Assembly: GCA_943735955.1 (NCBI GenBank)
Contig: OX030962.1
Location: forward strand, 5,377,620 to 5,441,619
DNA length: 64,000 nt
Direction: 5' to 3'
Source of the DNA: Piscicola geometra
Lineage: Eukaryota; Annelida; Clitellata; Hirudinida; Piscicolidae
The position numbers and the translations under genes were made by a program. The notes below the pieces were generated by a model. That model did no database searches, had not been told where the DNA came from, and was given only the letters and a program-made list of their open reading frames with translations. Shown piece by piece: positions 1 through 11,334 of this stretch (the first letter of the stretch is position 1; the number at the start of each line of letters is the position of its first letter).

Positions 1-1554
1 TGTTGGATTTGCTCAACCAAAGAAACCACTTCCTGAGGCTTCTTACAAAGTTGCCTATTTGATTGCTAAAAAAAGAAAACCACATACAATTGGAGAAACC
101 TTAACAAAACCCTGTGCGCTTGAAATGGTGGAGTTAATTCTTGGAAAAAAAGAAAGAAAACAGGTTGAAGAAATTCCACTTTCTAATAATGTTATTTGTT
201 CCAAAATAGCAGATCTTTCAAATGATATCTTGGACCAAGTTATGTCAGAACTGAAAAGTAGTCCTTTTAATTTTTTTATGCAACTTGATGAAACCACAGA
301 TGTATCAATGTGTTGCCAGCTTTTAGTGTGTGTTCGTTATGTATGTAATTTTAAAATTTTAAAATTAAAAAAGAATTTTTATTTTGCCAACCACTTCAGA
401 CAACTAGTAAAGCTGCAGATGTTTTTCAAATTATTGCAATTTTCTTTGAAAGAAATGAATTTAGTTGGTTGACAAAATTACATTCAGTCTGTACTGATGG
501 AGCACCAAGTATGTTGGGTAACAAATCTGGATTGGCTGCCTTAATCAAAGTTAATTCTCCACAGACACTTGTAACTCATTGCATGCTCCATCGCCATGCT
601 CTAGCTGTGAAGACATTACCAGCAAAGCTTCAGTCTGTCATGTTTACAGCGATCAAAATAGTCAATTTTATACGATCAAGAGCAGTAAACCATCGTTTAT
701 TCTAAGTTTTATGCCAAGAACTTGGTTCTGAATACGATGTCTTGCTATATTACACAGAAGTCAGGTGGTTAAGCAAAGAAAAGGTATTTTCAAGACTAAT
801 GGACCTGAAAGATGAGGTGTCTTCATTTTTGCAAGAAAAAGAAAAAACGCTAGCAGGTGACTTTGAGAAGACTGATTTCATAGTTAATATGGCATATTTA
901 GCTGATCTGTTCACACTCTTAAATGAATTTAATCTTTGTTTGCAAGGACCAGAAATGACAATAATTGACGCCAATGAAAAATTAGTAGGATTTTTAAATA
1001 AGCTTTCATTGTACAAAAGAAGAGTAGAAGCTGAAAACCTTGCAAATTTTCCATACCTAGCTGATGTTATAAGTAGCAGTGGAAACAAATCAATGCCTGT
1101 TGAAATAAAAAAAGAAATTATACAACATATCACAACTCTCCAACTATCATTTGAGCGTTATTTTGATACTAAAAATTTGGAAAATAGTCTTTGGATACGA
1201 AATCCGTTCATTATTGGCTTGGATATCGTTGCTGATGAAAAAGAAATAAAGGAAGATTTAATTGATCTTCGATCAAAAGAGTTGGTAAAAGCTGAATTCA
1301 ATTCCAAAGGATTGGCAGAGTTTTGGTGCAGTCTGAAAGAAATATACCCAAATTTATTAAAAAAAGCCATGGCAGCTCTGATTCCATTTTCGACCACCTA
1401 CTTATGTGAAAAAGGGTTTTCTACATTAGTATCTATCAAGACTAAAGATAGAAATAGATTGGATGCCTCGAATGATATGAGGGTATCTCTTTCTAATACA
1501 GAACCTCGATTTCATCTTCTCTGTGATGGAAAACAGCAACACACATCTCATTAA
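1..1554 (+). pseudogene. hAT-family transposase remnant (ZBED5/SCAND3-like), broken
   Basis: The reading runs in from before the window. It gives the typical middle and end of the domesticated or selfish hAT proteins annotated as ZBED5, SCAND3 or FAM200. There is a DETTD catalytic-type block near 285-300, the CTDGAPSMLG block near 490-520, HCMLHRHAL near 577-600, VRWLSKEK near 760-785, and a C-terminal hAT dimerisation block ending around 1,510. The frame shifts between about 340 and 380, from the frame starting at 59 to the frame of 469. An in-frame TAA follows at 703-705, and the frame then stays open from 742 to 1,554. It is therefore a dead copy. Family membership is from recognised motifs; the exact subfamily is inferred. 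Confidence 0.85.
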
Positions 1555-1574
1555 GCTTCAATAACACTCAATTG

Positions 1575-1941
1575 TGATTACCCAGTCCATCACCTTGTTC
1601 AGTCATCAAATGATAATCTTATAAAACTTCACTGGCTTCCTATAGATTTTCGAATATCCTTTAAAATAGCCATTACTAAATTTAAAATTCTTCAAACTTC
1701 AATACCGTCATATCTCAGCAAACTCATAACTAACAAAACATCAAACAAACAACTGCGTTCATCTTCATCTCTTCTCCTCAACCAAGAATCCACTACAAAC
1801 AACATCTCAAAAAGAGCATTCCGTCACGCAGCTCCAACAACTCGGAATGCTCTTCCACCTGCACTTCGCAACATCAATCAATTTTCGACTTTCAAAGCCA
1901 AACTGAAAACTCATTATTTTAACTTAGCTTATCACTCATAA
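1575..1941 (+). mobile_element. 3' end of a non-LTR retrotransposon ORF2 (CR1/L2-like), inside the hAT element
   Basis: Translation on the plus strand reads through a C-terminal LINE reverse-transcriptase tail: LHWLPIDFRISFKI, then PSYLSKLI, LRSS, AAPTTRNALPPALR and FKAKLKTHYF, stopping at the TAA near 1,939. This is the usual end of CR1/L2-like ORF2 proteins, and the same block occurs in the LINE at 21,685-22,880. Its place between the hAT transposase and the hAT 3' end suggests a 5'-truncated LINE insertion. The stretch from 1,942 to about 2,155 is AT-rich, with no gene seen. Confidence 0.7.
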
Positions 1942-2159
1942 TAATTACTCCATGCTACTCTTTGCTTTCCTTTTAATAACATTACTATAATAATTATTTT
2001 TATTTCTTTATTGCATACAAAAACGACAATTATTATTATTAATAACATTTTATAAATTAACAAACCTTACATAAACCTTATTATTATGAACAATGCTAAT
2101 TTTAATTAAATCTTTCTGAATAAAAATTGTTATAACAAATTGATTTTTTCTCAATTATT

Positions 2160-2239
2160 GACGACGGGATTTGGGGAGGCCAAGTTACCATTAGGACTTT
2201 TTTAGGGAGGCCAACACTGAAAAAGGTTGGGAAACACTG
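2160..2239. mobile_element. Likely 3' terminal region of the hAT element
   Basis: The stretch ends in ggttgggaaacactg (2225-2239). Read on the other strand it begins CAGTGTTTCCCAACC, a form typical of hAT terminal inverted repeats. The 5' end lies outside the window, so the 8-bp target duplication cannot be checked. Confidence 0.6.
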
Positions 2240-2299
2240 ATATAGGCTGTCGCATTTTTACATTACGCATGGGATTCACGCCGTTAGATAGCATAAATA

Positions 2300-3060
2300 G
2301 TGTCTGTTTCTCTAGCAATCTTTTTGGTAGTTTTTCTGAAATATAAATTGAAAATTCTTCACTTCCATGTGGATGGTTATGAAGCCAATTTTTTCCCGGA
2401 TTACAAGGCTTTGAGCTTCTTTGTCATAAGCTACATATATGGACATCTTGCATCCACCACGCTTATTAATATTCATTTTAGTTCATCATTATTAACATAA
2501 TTGAAACTTGAAGTTTTTTCGATACGAACTGGATGAGTATTCAATCGACAAAAATCATTAATGGATTTTTCTATAGTTTCAATATTTTAAAATATTCTCC
2601 ATTTTTCCTAAATAGTCCTGGTAAGAATTCGGTTGTAATAACATTCCCAGATTGGCTTTATAGAACTCTAACTCTTCCAAAGAGCTTTGTGGGACCTGAG
2701 CCACCTTTTCATATCTTGTATCGCGTGCTTTATGCACTGGAAAGAGGGTATTTTCAAAAAGTTATTTTTAAATCCATTGGATGGTTCGATGTTGGATGTA
2801 ACCAATTGAAATTGTTACTCTCTTTAGTGTGTTTTTGTTATTATCTTGTTATTATGGAGAGTTAGTGTTAAATCTAAGAAATTAATGCTGGTGTTATTCT
2901 GCGTATATTCCAGTATGATTTCTTTGAGGACATTGGCTGTTTTGTTTATTATTATATCAAGAGTATTTCTGTTACAGATAATTAAAAGTTCGTCGATATA
3001 CCTTTTGTATAGTATAGGATTTGTTTTAAAAATTATGTTAGTACTGTAGTGATGATTGAA
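2300..3060 (-). pseudogene. Penelope-like retroelement reverse transcriptase remnant
   Basis: The minus strand around 3,035-2,845 reads LYKRYIDELLIIC and, further on, INFLDLTLTL. This is the RT catalytic box and the following FLD block characteristic of Penelope-like elements. A stop comes soon after (KTH then TAA). Broken reading continues towards 2,300 with several stops. No GIY-YIG endonuclease is recognisable. Small plus-strand frames across this stretch are shadows. The class assignment rests on the two short motifs only. Confidence 0.6.
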
Positions 3061-5068
3061 TTTTTTATTGGTGGAGATAGTAATTTTTTGGCGGTATTTT
3101 CATGGTGGTGTGGGTAAGGTTTTGACCCAGACATTCATTTATTTAACTTATTGAATTTGTCTACATCAATCTCTCCAACAACCTCACCTTCTAATCTTCT
3201 TGCCAATGTTCAGAACTTTGATTTTAATTTTTCTTTGTTGCATTTTAATGCAAGAAGTCTATATAACAAATGGGAAGATTTTAATTTTTTGCTAAAGGAA
3301 ATCAATCTAAAACTTTCTGTAATCGGTGTGTCAGAAATCTGGTTGGATGACCAGTTATCCCAACTTAGTTCAATCCCTGGTTATAAATTTGTAAGTAAAA
3401 ATCGGAAAAATCGCATTGGAGGCGTGTAGGTTTTTTTATATCTAACAGACTTTATTACGTAGTAAGAGATGATCTTTGTCCAAACTTTATAATTTTTGAT
3501 TGGCTTTGAATTGAAATAATTTCTGAAAATTCTCCAAATGTTCTCTTAATCATTGTTTATAGACCACCAAATACAGATCCATTATTTTTAAATGATGCAC
3601 TCACAAAAACATTAAGAAATAAATCGCCAAAAATATTTTAATTTATATCCTTGGAGATTTTAATATTAATATATTAAATAGTGATTGTAATAATATATGA
3701 AATGATTTTACCAATTTGATATCATCATTCAACTTTATCCCACTCATCACTCACCCAACTAGAGTCACTTCATATTCCAGCACGCTTATCGACAATATAT
3801 ACACAAATAACCTACAACTACACAAGTCTAATGTTTTGTTAAATGAATTATCCGACCACTATCCTATCTGCACTTTTTCGAAACTACAATTTAAACAAAC
3901 ATCTTTCATCGCCCAAAATAATTTCGTATTTTCAAAAAAGAATATTCTCAAATTAAATTATTTTTTGTCTTCCCATGATTAGAACAAGGTTTTGTCTTTT
4001 GACGACATGGATTTTGTCGCAAAAAACTTCATCGAAACCATACAAAATGGTCTAACTACTCATTGTCAATATAAAACCAAACATAATACTTTCTTGCGTA
4101 AACAAGCTTGGCGGACAAAAGCTCTTTTAGTTTCTTTAAAACACAAAAACAAGTTGTATAAAAAATATATTAGTTCTCCAACTGACTTCAATAAAATTAC
4201 TTATAATACTTATAGAAACTTATTTTATTCTCTTTGCAGAATTTCTAAAAACAAATACAATAATGAAGAATTCATTAAGCATAAACATAATATTAAGAAA
4301 ACATGGGATTTAATAAAATACCATTTAAAAAATACAATAAAAAAATATTATTACATTAAAAGTTAACATTGAAATAATTACGGAAAAATCCGCTATCGCA
4401 ACTATTTTTAATAGTCAGTTTGCTGCTCCTTCTGAAAACAAAATATTATTTTGCAAAATCATATTTAACTAATAGTCCACAAAATTCTTTTTTTTTCTCT
4501 TAGAAACAGATCTCATTGAAGTAAAGCTCTGTCATTAAAACCATTTCAAATACATCTAGCTGTGGCGATGACCAAATTTCTAACAAACTTTCAAAGAAAA
4601 TTTCACTAAATATATTAATTCCACTTACACGTCTAATTAACGTATCTCTTAAAACCAGTTCATTTTCTTCTCTTTTTCAATTATCCAAAATTATTCAAAT
4701 ACATAAAAATGGTTTAGAAAATGATTCGAACAATTATAGACCCATATCACTATTATCTTCTATATCAAAAATTGGAGAAAAAATTGTTTTTAATCGACTT
4801 ACTAATTTCATAAAAAACGAAAATATTCTATCACCTAGCCAATACGGTTTCACAAAAGGCAGTTCTACGGAACTAGCCATTTTGGATGTTGTGCAGCATG
4901 TTGCTAATGGTATTGATTCTCGCTTACACACATGAGGTATTTTCATTGATTTTTCAAAGACATTTGATACCATTAACTATTCTATGTTGCTTGATAAATT
5001 GTTTCACTATGGAATACGTGGAACATATCACAAATGGTTCTGTGAATATTTAAGAAATCGTTCCCAAT
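3056..5068 (+). pseudogene. Non-LTR retrotransposon (LINE), 5' portion: endonuclease and N-terminal RT, degraded
   Basis: From 3,151 the frame encodes an apurinic-type endonuclease start (LLHFNARSLYNKWEDF, then VSEIWLDD). Broken pieces include YRPPN near 3,560 and a block ending in SDHYPICTF near 3,860. The RT fingers begin near 4,730 (NYRPISLLSS, then QYGFTKG near 4,845) and the A-motif FIDFSKTFDTI is near 4,945. At least four frameshifts or stops are present. The reading stops abruptly at 5,068, where a hAT element is inserted, and resumes at 7,694. Architecture is Jockey/CR1-superfamily-like. Confidence 0.85.
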
Positions 5069-5454
5069 CATAGAGAACGCCACGAGCAAAATATTGGGTG
5101 GGCCAACATGGCAAGTCGCTAATATGAATTTGGTTAATTAATAGCCTCGCTTTTAATGAGGGCCTAGAGCATTGTTCGTTTTTTCCCTATACCCTTCCCC
5201 TTTCAGTTTTTCAATTTTCAACACAATGGGCGACAGTTTAGTGAGTATATTTTAAGTAATTTGTTCAAAACTATAATTAAAATTGCGTGTGGCGTGTGGT
5301 ATAATGATTCATATTCTATAAAATTGAGAAAATTCAAAATTTACTCAAAATTGAAAAGTCAGATGCCAAAAATATAATATTGAAAACCTTATGATTTATA
5401 TTACATAAAATTTGAAAGAGTCACTCTCGAACATTCCATTAAAAAAATCAGAAA

Positions 5455-6430
5455 TCACGAAAAATTTCCATATTGTTTTTTACGTAACTCATTTGCCACT
5501 GACACAATGTTAATACTGTCCATCAAGTCAAGGTGCACATTTGGCATCATGATTGAATTCAGTCTTTCCTGTCCCATTGTCGATCGTAATTGCGTTTTTA
5601 TTCGTCGCAGCCCTGAGAACGAACGTTCACATGACGAAGTGGTGCTAGGAAGCATGACCAGGGTTGCCACTGTTGAATAAATGGTTTTGTGAGTGTCACG
5701 TCTCATATCGGCATCGTTAAACCAGGCAATAATCGCTGGAAAGTTATCTGCGATGTTGTTATGTGACAGAAGAGCGAGTTCACTTTTGAGATTGATGCGG
5801 TTGAGATGTGGGTGAAAACAAACGACTTTTTCCAACAGGTTTTCGTCTATCTGCGGGACCACCATAGCTGATCGAAGCAACTGTTCTAGCGTGCTGGCTG
5901 GTTTTAAAGATTGGTCGTCAAGACACCAGCTGATCGTGTTATATAGCGAATCTACAGCCTCGTAAGAGTGAGAACGCTGGAATGCTTTTATATCATCAAA
6001 CTGAAACTGTTCACCGTCACCTGTGTCACTGGAGCCGAGACGTGCTCAGTGTATCCAAACTGACTTTGCACGTCTCTCAACATGTCGGTGCGTTTACCGG
6101 AATTGCGGATGAATGTCCAGTGTGCCGCTCCAAAACGGTACAGATTTTCCCGATTCTGCTGCCACCAGATTGAGACAGTGAGCCAGAAAATTGACGAAAT
6201 GAGCATTTGGTGAGCATTCCTTCATCCGCTGAGCTACTCCAGAAATGGTTCCAGACATTGCACTGGCTCCGTCGTAACCTTGACCATGTAGTTCACTGAA
6301 CGACAGTTGCCATCGTGTCATAACGTCAATCAGACATGCCGCCGGTATTTCCGCTTTCTGGCCAAAACCTTTTAGACTGTACAGTCCTAAAAACTCTTCT
6401 TGGGCTGCTAACATCACGTTTTTCCATCGC
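5455..6430 (-). pseudogene. hAT transposase remnant (DUF4371/ZMYM-like)
   Basis: Two minus-strand pieces belong to one protein. Piece 6417-6094 carries GQGYDGASAMSG and AHFVNFLAHCLNLV, the blocks that lie in the RNase-H-like core of DUF4371-type hAT transposases. Piece 5880-5455 carries the C-terminal dimerisation block (LPSTTSSCERSFSGLRRIKT). Between them the frame is broken, with stops around 5,985-6,100. The N-terminal half, with the zinc finger and first catalytic Asp, is missing; the reading ends where the nested insertion starts near 6,430. Confidence 0.8.
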
Positions 6431-6438
6431 TCAACAAT

Positions 6439-6550
6439 ATATCATGTGGACAATCAATCAATCAATCACATGCATTTATATTGCGTTATTTATATATTCA
6501 GAAGCGCTTTTCAAATAAATCTGTTAAATAAAACGGTTTTCAGACCACTA

Positions 6551-6581
<31 letters not shown>

Positions 6582-6760
6582 CAATTTAAATATAAAAAAA
6601 CAAACAATCAACCTCAATAATCCAATCTCACCCACACCACCATGACAAATACCGCCAAAAAATTACTCTCTCCACCAATTAAAAATGCAATCATTCCCAC
6701 AGTACAAACACTCATACCACAGCACAACTCATACCACCTCATCCTCATAACCACAAAACA
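6439..6760 (-). mobile_element. Internally deleted LINE-derived fragment (5' leader joined to 3' tail)
   Basis: Read on the minus strand, 6697-6629 is a close copy of the leader just before the split LINE's first ORF (3056-3122). It is followed by a (TA)n run at 6552-6580. Next comes a tail (6545-6439) matching the split LINE's own 3' end at 8,325-8,440: an aaaccgttttatt core, then tataaatgc, then ATTG repeats. The whole ORF2 is missing between leader and tail. That is how a non-autonomous derivative mobilised by the LINE would look. Confidence 0.6.
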
Positions 6761-6774
6761 CAATCATCATTCTT

Positions 6775-6955
6775 AATTTTCTGTCTTGCCACTGGTGCCG
6801 AGGCTGCGATAGAGGGTGAAGGAGAAGTCCTTGCCAACACTGGAACTACTGCTGCTATGGAAGGTTTTCTCCTTTATGTCGCAGCTCACTTGATTCCCTG
6901 CGGACACCTTGGTCTGCTGCGGCCATTCCTTGACAGATTCAAAAAAACCAACATT
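6775..6955 (-). other. Isolated open coding-like segment of unknown origin
   Basis: The minus strand reads without a stop for about 55 codons. It contains ESVKEWPQQTKVSAGNQ, a CDIKEKTF block and a serine run followed by VGKDFSFTLYRSLGTSGK, then a stop. Its base composition (about 53 percent GC) and codon use differ sharply from the AT-rich DNA around it. I do not recognise the family. It sits directly upstream, on the same strand, of the LINE leader fragment. It could be host exon sequence carried by a retroelement, part of an unusual ORF1, or a stranded exon. Confidence 0.4.
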
Positions 6956-7693
6956 CGCACAAAAAACATTCTAATTAATTTAATGTAATTTTTATTTAGA
7001 CTTAAGATTCTAATATTTTAATATACGTACCAAAAACCGTTTATTCCAAAAAGTTATTTGACCGGCTGCCAAAATGTCAACTTCGTTTATAATAATATCA
7101 GACGAGAGGACGTTTTCAACTTTTTTAATTGGTATTTTCATTGGTATTTTGAGTGGATTACGTGAAGAAACGCTTCATAGTTTAAACAATGTTTAAAATA
7201 GCAATTAATGAATTAAGGCTTCAACAATAAAATAAACCTTTCGCGAAACAAGACAAAAAACATAAAAGTCCGATAAAATTTAATTATTAAATTTTATTAA
7301 ATTTTAATACATAAATTGTTGCTAGTCTTAGCTTCTTGTTAAAATTTAACTCTCCGCCGAGCGTCTATAGAACAATTATTCTACGTCAACATCAGTGATG
7401 GGCAAATAGTTAACAAAATTTTGGCATATATAAATATTAAAAATATATATATTAAAAAGTATATATACTTTTTTTAGTTACAGGATAAGTAAAAAACATT
7501 TAGTTTAGTTAAAAAATTAGTTTCTAATAAAATAGTTTAACATTTTTTATAAGTTAGAGCCTCGAATATTGTTGTACTTTAAAAAGTTTCCCAAATGATT
7601 ATCACAGTTGATTTTTGGGTGGGCCAAATACATTGTGGCCCATTAGCTCTAAATATTGGGTGGGCCGTGGCCCACTCTGCTTCGCCCCCCATG

Positions 7694-8440
7694 TTCCCAA
7701 TATGTATACATTGATGGTGTAACATCTAACACACTTAAGATTAACACTGGTGTACCGCAAGGATCTATTTTAGGACCTTTGTTATTTAACATTTATGTTA
7801 ATGATCTAATGTATCTTTCTGAAATTGCCAAATTTGTCTTGCTTGCTGACGACACAACAATATTGCTCCAAGACACAAATGTTAATAATCTTATTTAAAA
7901 AACAAACACATTTTTTAATTTGTTACATCAATGGACAACTGACAACCAATTTAAAATCAACTATGCAAAAACATGAAGCATTCTTTTTGGCCCTAAAATA
8001 AAAACAAACATTATTAATTATATACTTACAATTGATTCTAACATTAAAGAGAAAGTCAATTATACAAAATTCTTAGGTATATATATAGCCAGGAATCTTT
8101 CTTGGAATGAACATATTACGTATATCTCGAAAATTTTTAAATTGAATTCAAAAGTTTATGCTTTATTTTATTTTTGAAGGTGGTCATATAAGCAATTACT
8201 TGCTTCTAACTTCTAACAATTAGTTGCTTTGCTTCCAAATAAAGCATTGTTTTGATTGAAAAAAAGTTGGATTAATGAAGTTTTTTGTTTTGATATTTTA
8301 ATTGATTTATATATATATACATATATTGGTAGTGGTTTAAAAACCGTTTTATTTAAAAAATTTATTTGAAAAGTGCTTTTTAATTAGTAAAAAGCGTTAT
8401 ATAAATGCCTTTGCGTGATTGATTGATTGATATATATATA
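7694..8440 (+). pseudogene. Non-LTR retrotransposon (LINE), 3' portion: RT palm, thumb and 3' tail
   Basis: This continues the LINE interrupted at 5,068. The frame gives GVPQGSILGPLLFNIYVND and then the catalytic LLADDTTIL near 7,840-7,860. A stop follows at 7,896, then broken reading with FLGIYIARNLSWNEHI near 8,070-8,110. The 3' untranslated tail runs to 8,440. It has the aaaccgttttattt core, a GCGTTATATAAATGC motif and a terminal ATTG repeat, shared with other tails in this window. Confidence 0.85.
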
Positions 8441-8835
8441 TAGTAGATAAATATAGGTATATGTATATAAAAAAAATTATAATTTTAATGAAGAGGTAAT
8501 TAGGAGTACCCATAAGTTTCCCAACGTCGAAGCACATTTTTTCACGACTCCCAAATTTCAAAACCAAAAAAATGTATCCTGCAAAGCTTTAGTGACTGAA
8601 GGAGAAATAGAATATTGAATATAAATTACAATTGACTTTTTGCGTTAATATTGTAATATATTATATTATATATATAATTATATAATATATTATTAAAAAA
8701 ACAAGATGAAATATAAGCAAATTAGATACAATATACATAAAAAACCAGTTTAATTTAAAGTTTTCACAATACTAGAAAAAAAAACAAACTGAAAATATAA
8801 AAATCTTCGAAATAATTAAAAATCCAAATTAGCAG
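8441..8835. other. AT-rich stretch, nothing recognised
   Basis: There is no coding capacity and no recognisable element. The stretch has TATA runs at 8,430-8,450 and around 8,650-8,695. Confidence 0.6.
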
Positions 8836-8945
8836 GCGCTTCATGGCGATGGCTTTTGCATCTATTGAGTTTCCGAATACGTAGGTAGTTTGGCATTATC
8901 TTGCCTAGAAAGTCTTTCTGCAACGTCTGTGGTGTGTGCATGATG

Positions 8946-9566
8946 GGTTTACTTTGGAAACCCTACTCATAATTTATGCAAATGAGATTAACGATTGACA
9001 TAGACAAATTTCCTATGTTTAAATCGCTGTATGGTTATAAAACGGTATTGCTAACACGCAAAATAAAATACTTTAAATTTAAAAAAAAAATTTCTCCTAT
9101 TAGTTTAGTTTAGAGAGTTAAAAACCACGCAGATCTTTTGACTTATTTTTATGTGAATAATTTTAATTTCAATGTGAACAGATTTGATATTACTGAGTAA
9201 AATTATTATTAATTACTCAAAAAAGTATTCATAAAAGAAGTAAAGAAGCCTTATTTTTTGTTCATTTAACGATATTACTCGCCTCAGATAGTTTGCCAAA
9301 ATATATACCAGAGTTGACATTACTGAGTAAAATTATTATTAATTACTCAAAAAATTATTCGTAAAAGAAGTAAAGAAGCCTCATTTATTGTTCATTTTAC
9401 GATATATCTCGCCTCAGAAAGTTTGCCGAAATCTAAAATAACATGGCCGCTTCTTGTTATTGTTAGAAACCAACAATCAGCTGATTCAAGAAATAAATAA
9501 ACATTGCCATCAGCTGTTTTTTTATTGCTATGTCTATGCTTCCGAGTACAATTTCCAAAGTATCCC
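8946..9566. mobile_element. MITE with 9-bp target duplication and imperfect terminal inverted repeats
   Basis: tgcatgatg flanks the insert on both sides (8937-8945 and 9567-9575). The uninterrupted copy B has a single tgcgtgatg at the matching place, about 19,537-19,545. The ends pair as inverted repeats: GG..TACTTTGGAAA...TACTC at the left, and the same pattern on the reverse strand at the right. A second copy of the right end lies at 23,545-23,606. The insert is non-coding. The duplication length would fit a Mutator-like or hAT-like family. Confidence 0.75.
9181..9432. repeat. Tandem duplication of about 125-130 bp inside the MITE
   Basis: Two adjacent units begin near 9,181 and 9,311 and share attactgagtaaaattatta, aaaagaagtaaagaagcct and ctcgcctcaga. 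They differ by scattered substitutions. Confidence 0.85.
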
Positions 9567-10189
9567 TGCATGATGCGGGTGTGAAGGAGTGCTCGTGAGA
9601 GATTTTGATTGGTTGGGTGTTGATAATGATGGCGTTTTATAAGTTTTCATAGTAGCAGCACATCCATGCTTCAATTTATAGACTTTATAATCATTCATGC
9701 TCTTGAGAATTAATCAATTTCTCAATGTATTAATCCTCCAAGCATGCACTCATACTCCATGCATTCATTCATCCTCGGTTTATTCATTCATCCTCCATAC
9801 ATGCATTCATCTTCCATTCATTCATTCATCCTCTGTTCATTCATTCATCCTCCATGCATGCATTCACCTGAGGCTTTTCCAACTGAACTCTCCTTTCGCA
9901 ATCCGCTCCATAAATCACCGTGTTTTCCGGAAGTCTGAGAATAAAAATTGAAATAAATTAACCCTAAATATTCGATCGCTTTTGAAATAACTCCATCAGC
10001 TAGTAAAATAGCTGTAAATGGCCATGGCGCCATTATGAAGGCCACCAAATAATCAATCTTTCATTACACCCTCTCATGATAACCGTAATGATTAAAATCA
10101 AATAAAACTTAGAATAGGAACGAAATAAGAATAAAAATAAACAACTACAACAATAATAACAATAAATAATAATCATAATAACAGTTTAT

Positions 10190-10560
10190 GTACGATATCT
10201 AATAGATATCTAAAAGAGATGAGAATCGAACCCAAACTTAATAGTTCGAGTTCGATTGAGGATATACAGATACTTACTTTTGACAATTACATTTTTGTAT
10301 TTTAACAAATACATGTTTGTTAAAATAAAATTTGCTTAAAATAAGTTTTGTTAAATATCATCATTGAACGTATGCCAATTAACTTAAATTTCAAATACAT
10401 GATGGTTGTTCCAGATGCTTGTATATGTTATTCGAACAATTAGTCTAATGACACCCATAAATCAATCAACCACGATATTTAATCGATATCTTATATAGAT
10501 AAGAATCGAACACAAACTTAATATTTCGATTTTGTTTGAGGATCTACAGATCTATCAGAT
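10190..10560. repeat. Pair of diverged direct repeats, about 90 bp each
   Basis: Units at about 10,190-10,280 and 10,470-10,560 share a gatatct start, gagaatcgaac or aagaatcgaac, aaacttaata.ttcga, and a gaggat.tacagat end. The GAATCGAACC string resembles the T-arm of a tRNA read backwards, so these may be old tRNA-derived SINE pieces; too little is left to be sure. From 9,960 to 11,330 no gene is seen. Confidence 0.55.
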
Positions 10561-10774
10561 AAACTACACAAACAAACAAATAAATAAATAAAAAATAAAT
10601 AAACAAAAAAATAAGAAATTAGATAAAAAAATTCGACCAAAACGAAAAATTGCCGAAATTGTAAATTTTGATTTGACCGAAACTGAAAAGTTGCCGAAAC
10701 TAAAAAAAGTGACAATTTCTGCGCCGAATCTGAAACCGAACCGAATTTCGGTCGGTCTCTCCTTTGCGGTTTGT

Positions 10775-10832
10775 TCTTAATTACAATACAACGACGAGTA
10801 TTATTAACGTGGCGTAAACCCGGACGGGCTTC
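10775..10832. repeat. SINE 3' tail, family 1 (fragment)
   Basis: The stretch acgacgagtattattaac followed by gtggcgtaaacccggacggg and cttcaagac recurs at 58,765-58,828. It also recurs, diverged, at the end of the full SINE at 45,270-45,455. Confidence 0.65.
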
Positions 10833-11334
10833 AAGACTCATAATTAAACAGCACAAAAGCTCCAGCATCATAATCATATTTATTGTTGAAAATTTTTAAA
10901 AACGAGTCGTGATGACAAGTATGTCCCCGACCATCTCGCTCCGTACTGCTTAGTTACATATCTTCGTTTTTATTGGAATGTATGAAGTCAACTAAATTGA
11001 CAACTATTAATGTTTACAGGGAGTAATTTAGATAAACTACAAATAAATATTTAGCCTATTTAAACGTGCTCTTGTCCTGGCTTAATTATTGCCTAATTAT
11101 TATAAATTAAAAAATTGAGGCAAAGATTCAATGCTGTAAATGATAGATAATTACGGATGTATTCTGATTACTTCATCTTATTTTCATGATACAATTTATT
11201 TTATTTAATTAATTTTGATAATTTCAAAATGTAAAAACATTGTTATGATTTATTTAACGATGTAGAATAATTATAAAATTGAAATTTTATGCTTTTTTCA
11301 GTGTTGTTATCTTAAATAATAATAATAAAGGCGT

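Larger units (their letters stand above)
5069..7693. mobile_element. hAT element inserted in the LINE, with 8-bp target-site duplication
   Basis: ttcccaat occurs at 5061-5068 and again at 7694-7701, exactly where the LINE reading is interrupted and resumes. An 8-bp duplication is the hAT signature. The element begins catagagaacg and, read on the other strand, its far end begins catggggggcg, an imperfect terminal inverted repeat whose differences are all A/G. It holds a degraded transposase (5455-6430, minus) and a nested LINE-derived fragment (6439-6960). From about 6,980 to 7,600 it is AT-rich with no coding recognised. Confidence 0.85.
8836..9870 (-). repeat. Duplicated segment, copy A (interrupted by a MITE)
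   Basis: Positions 8836-8945 and 9567-9870 together match 19,431-19,795 closely (copy B). They include a minus-strand reading with LPTYSETQ and STPNQSKSLTSTPSHPHHA and a flank of ATTCATCC-type repeats (9,740-9,860). In copy A the reading is degraded by stops near 8,860 and by the MITE. What the shared coding-like segment encodes is not recognised. Confidence 0.75.

Noticed and set aside
2300..2865. Plus-strand frames of 66 and 110 codons
   Set aside because: They lie opposite the Penelope-like RT remnant and show no family resemblance.
9697..9951. 84-codon plus-strand frame rich in His and Ser
   Set aside because: Built from ATTCATCC repeats at the edge of the duplicated segment; no conserved sequence.
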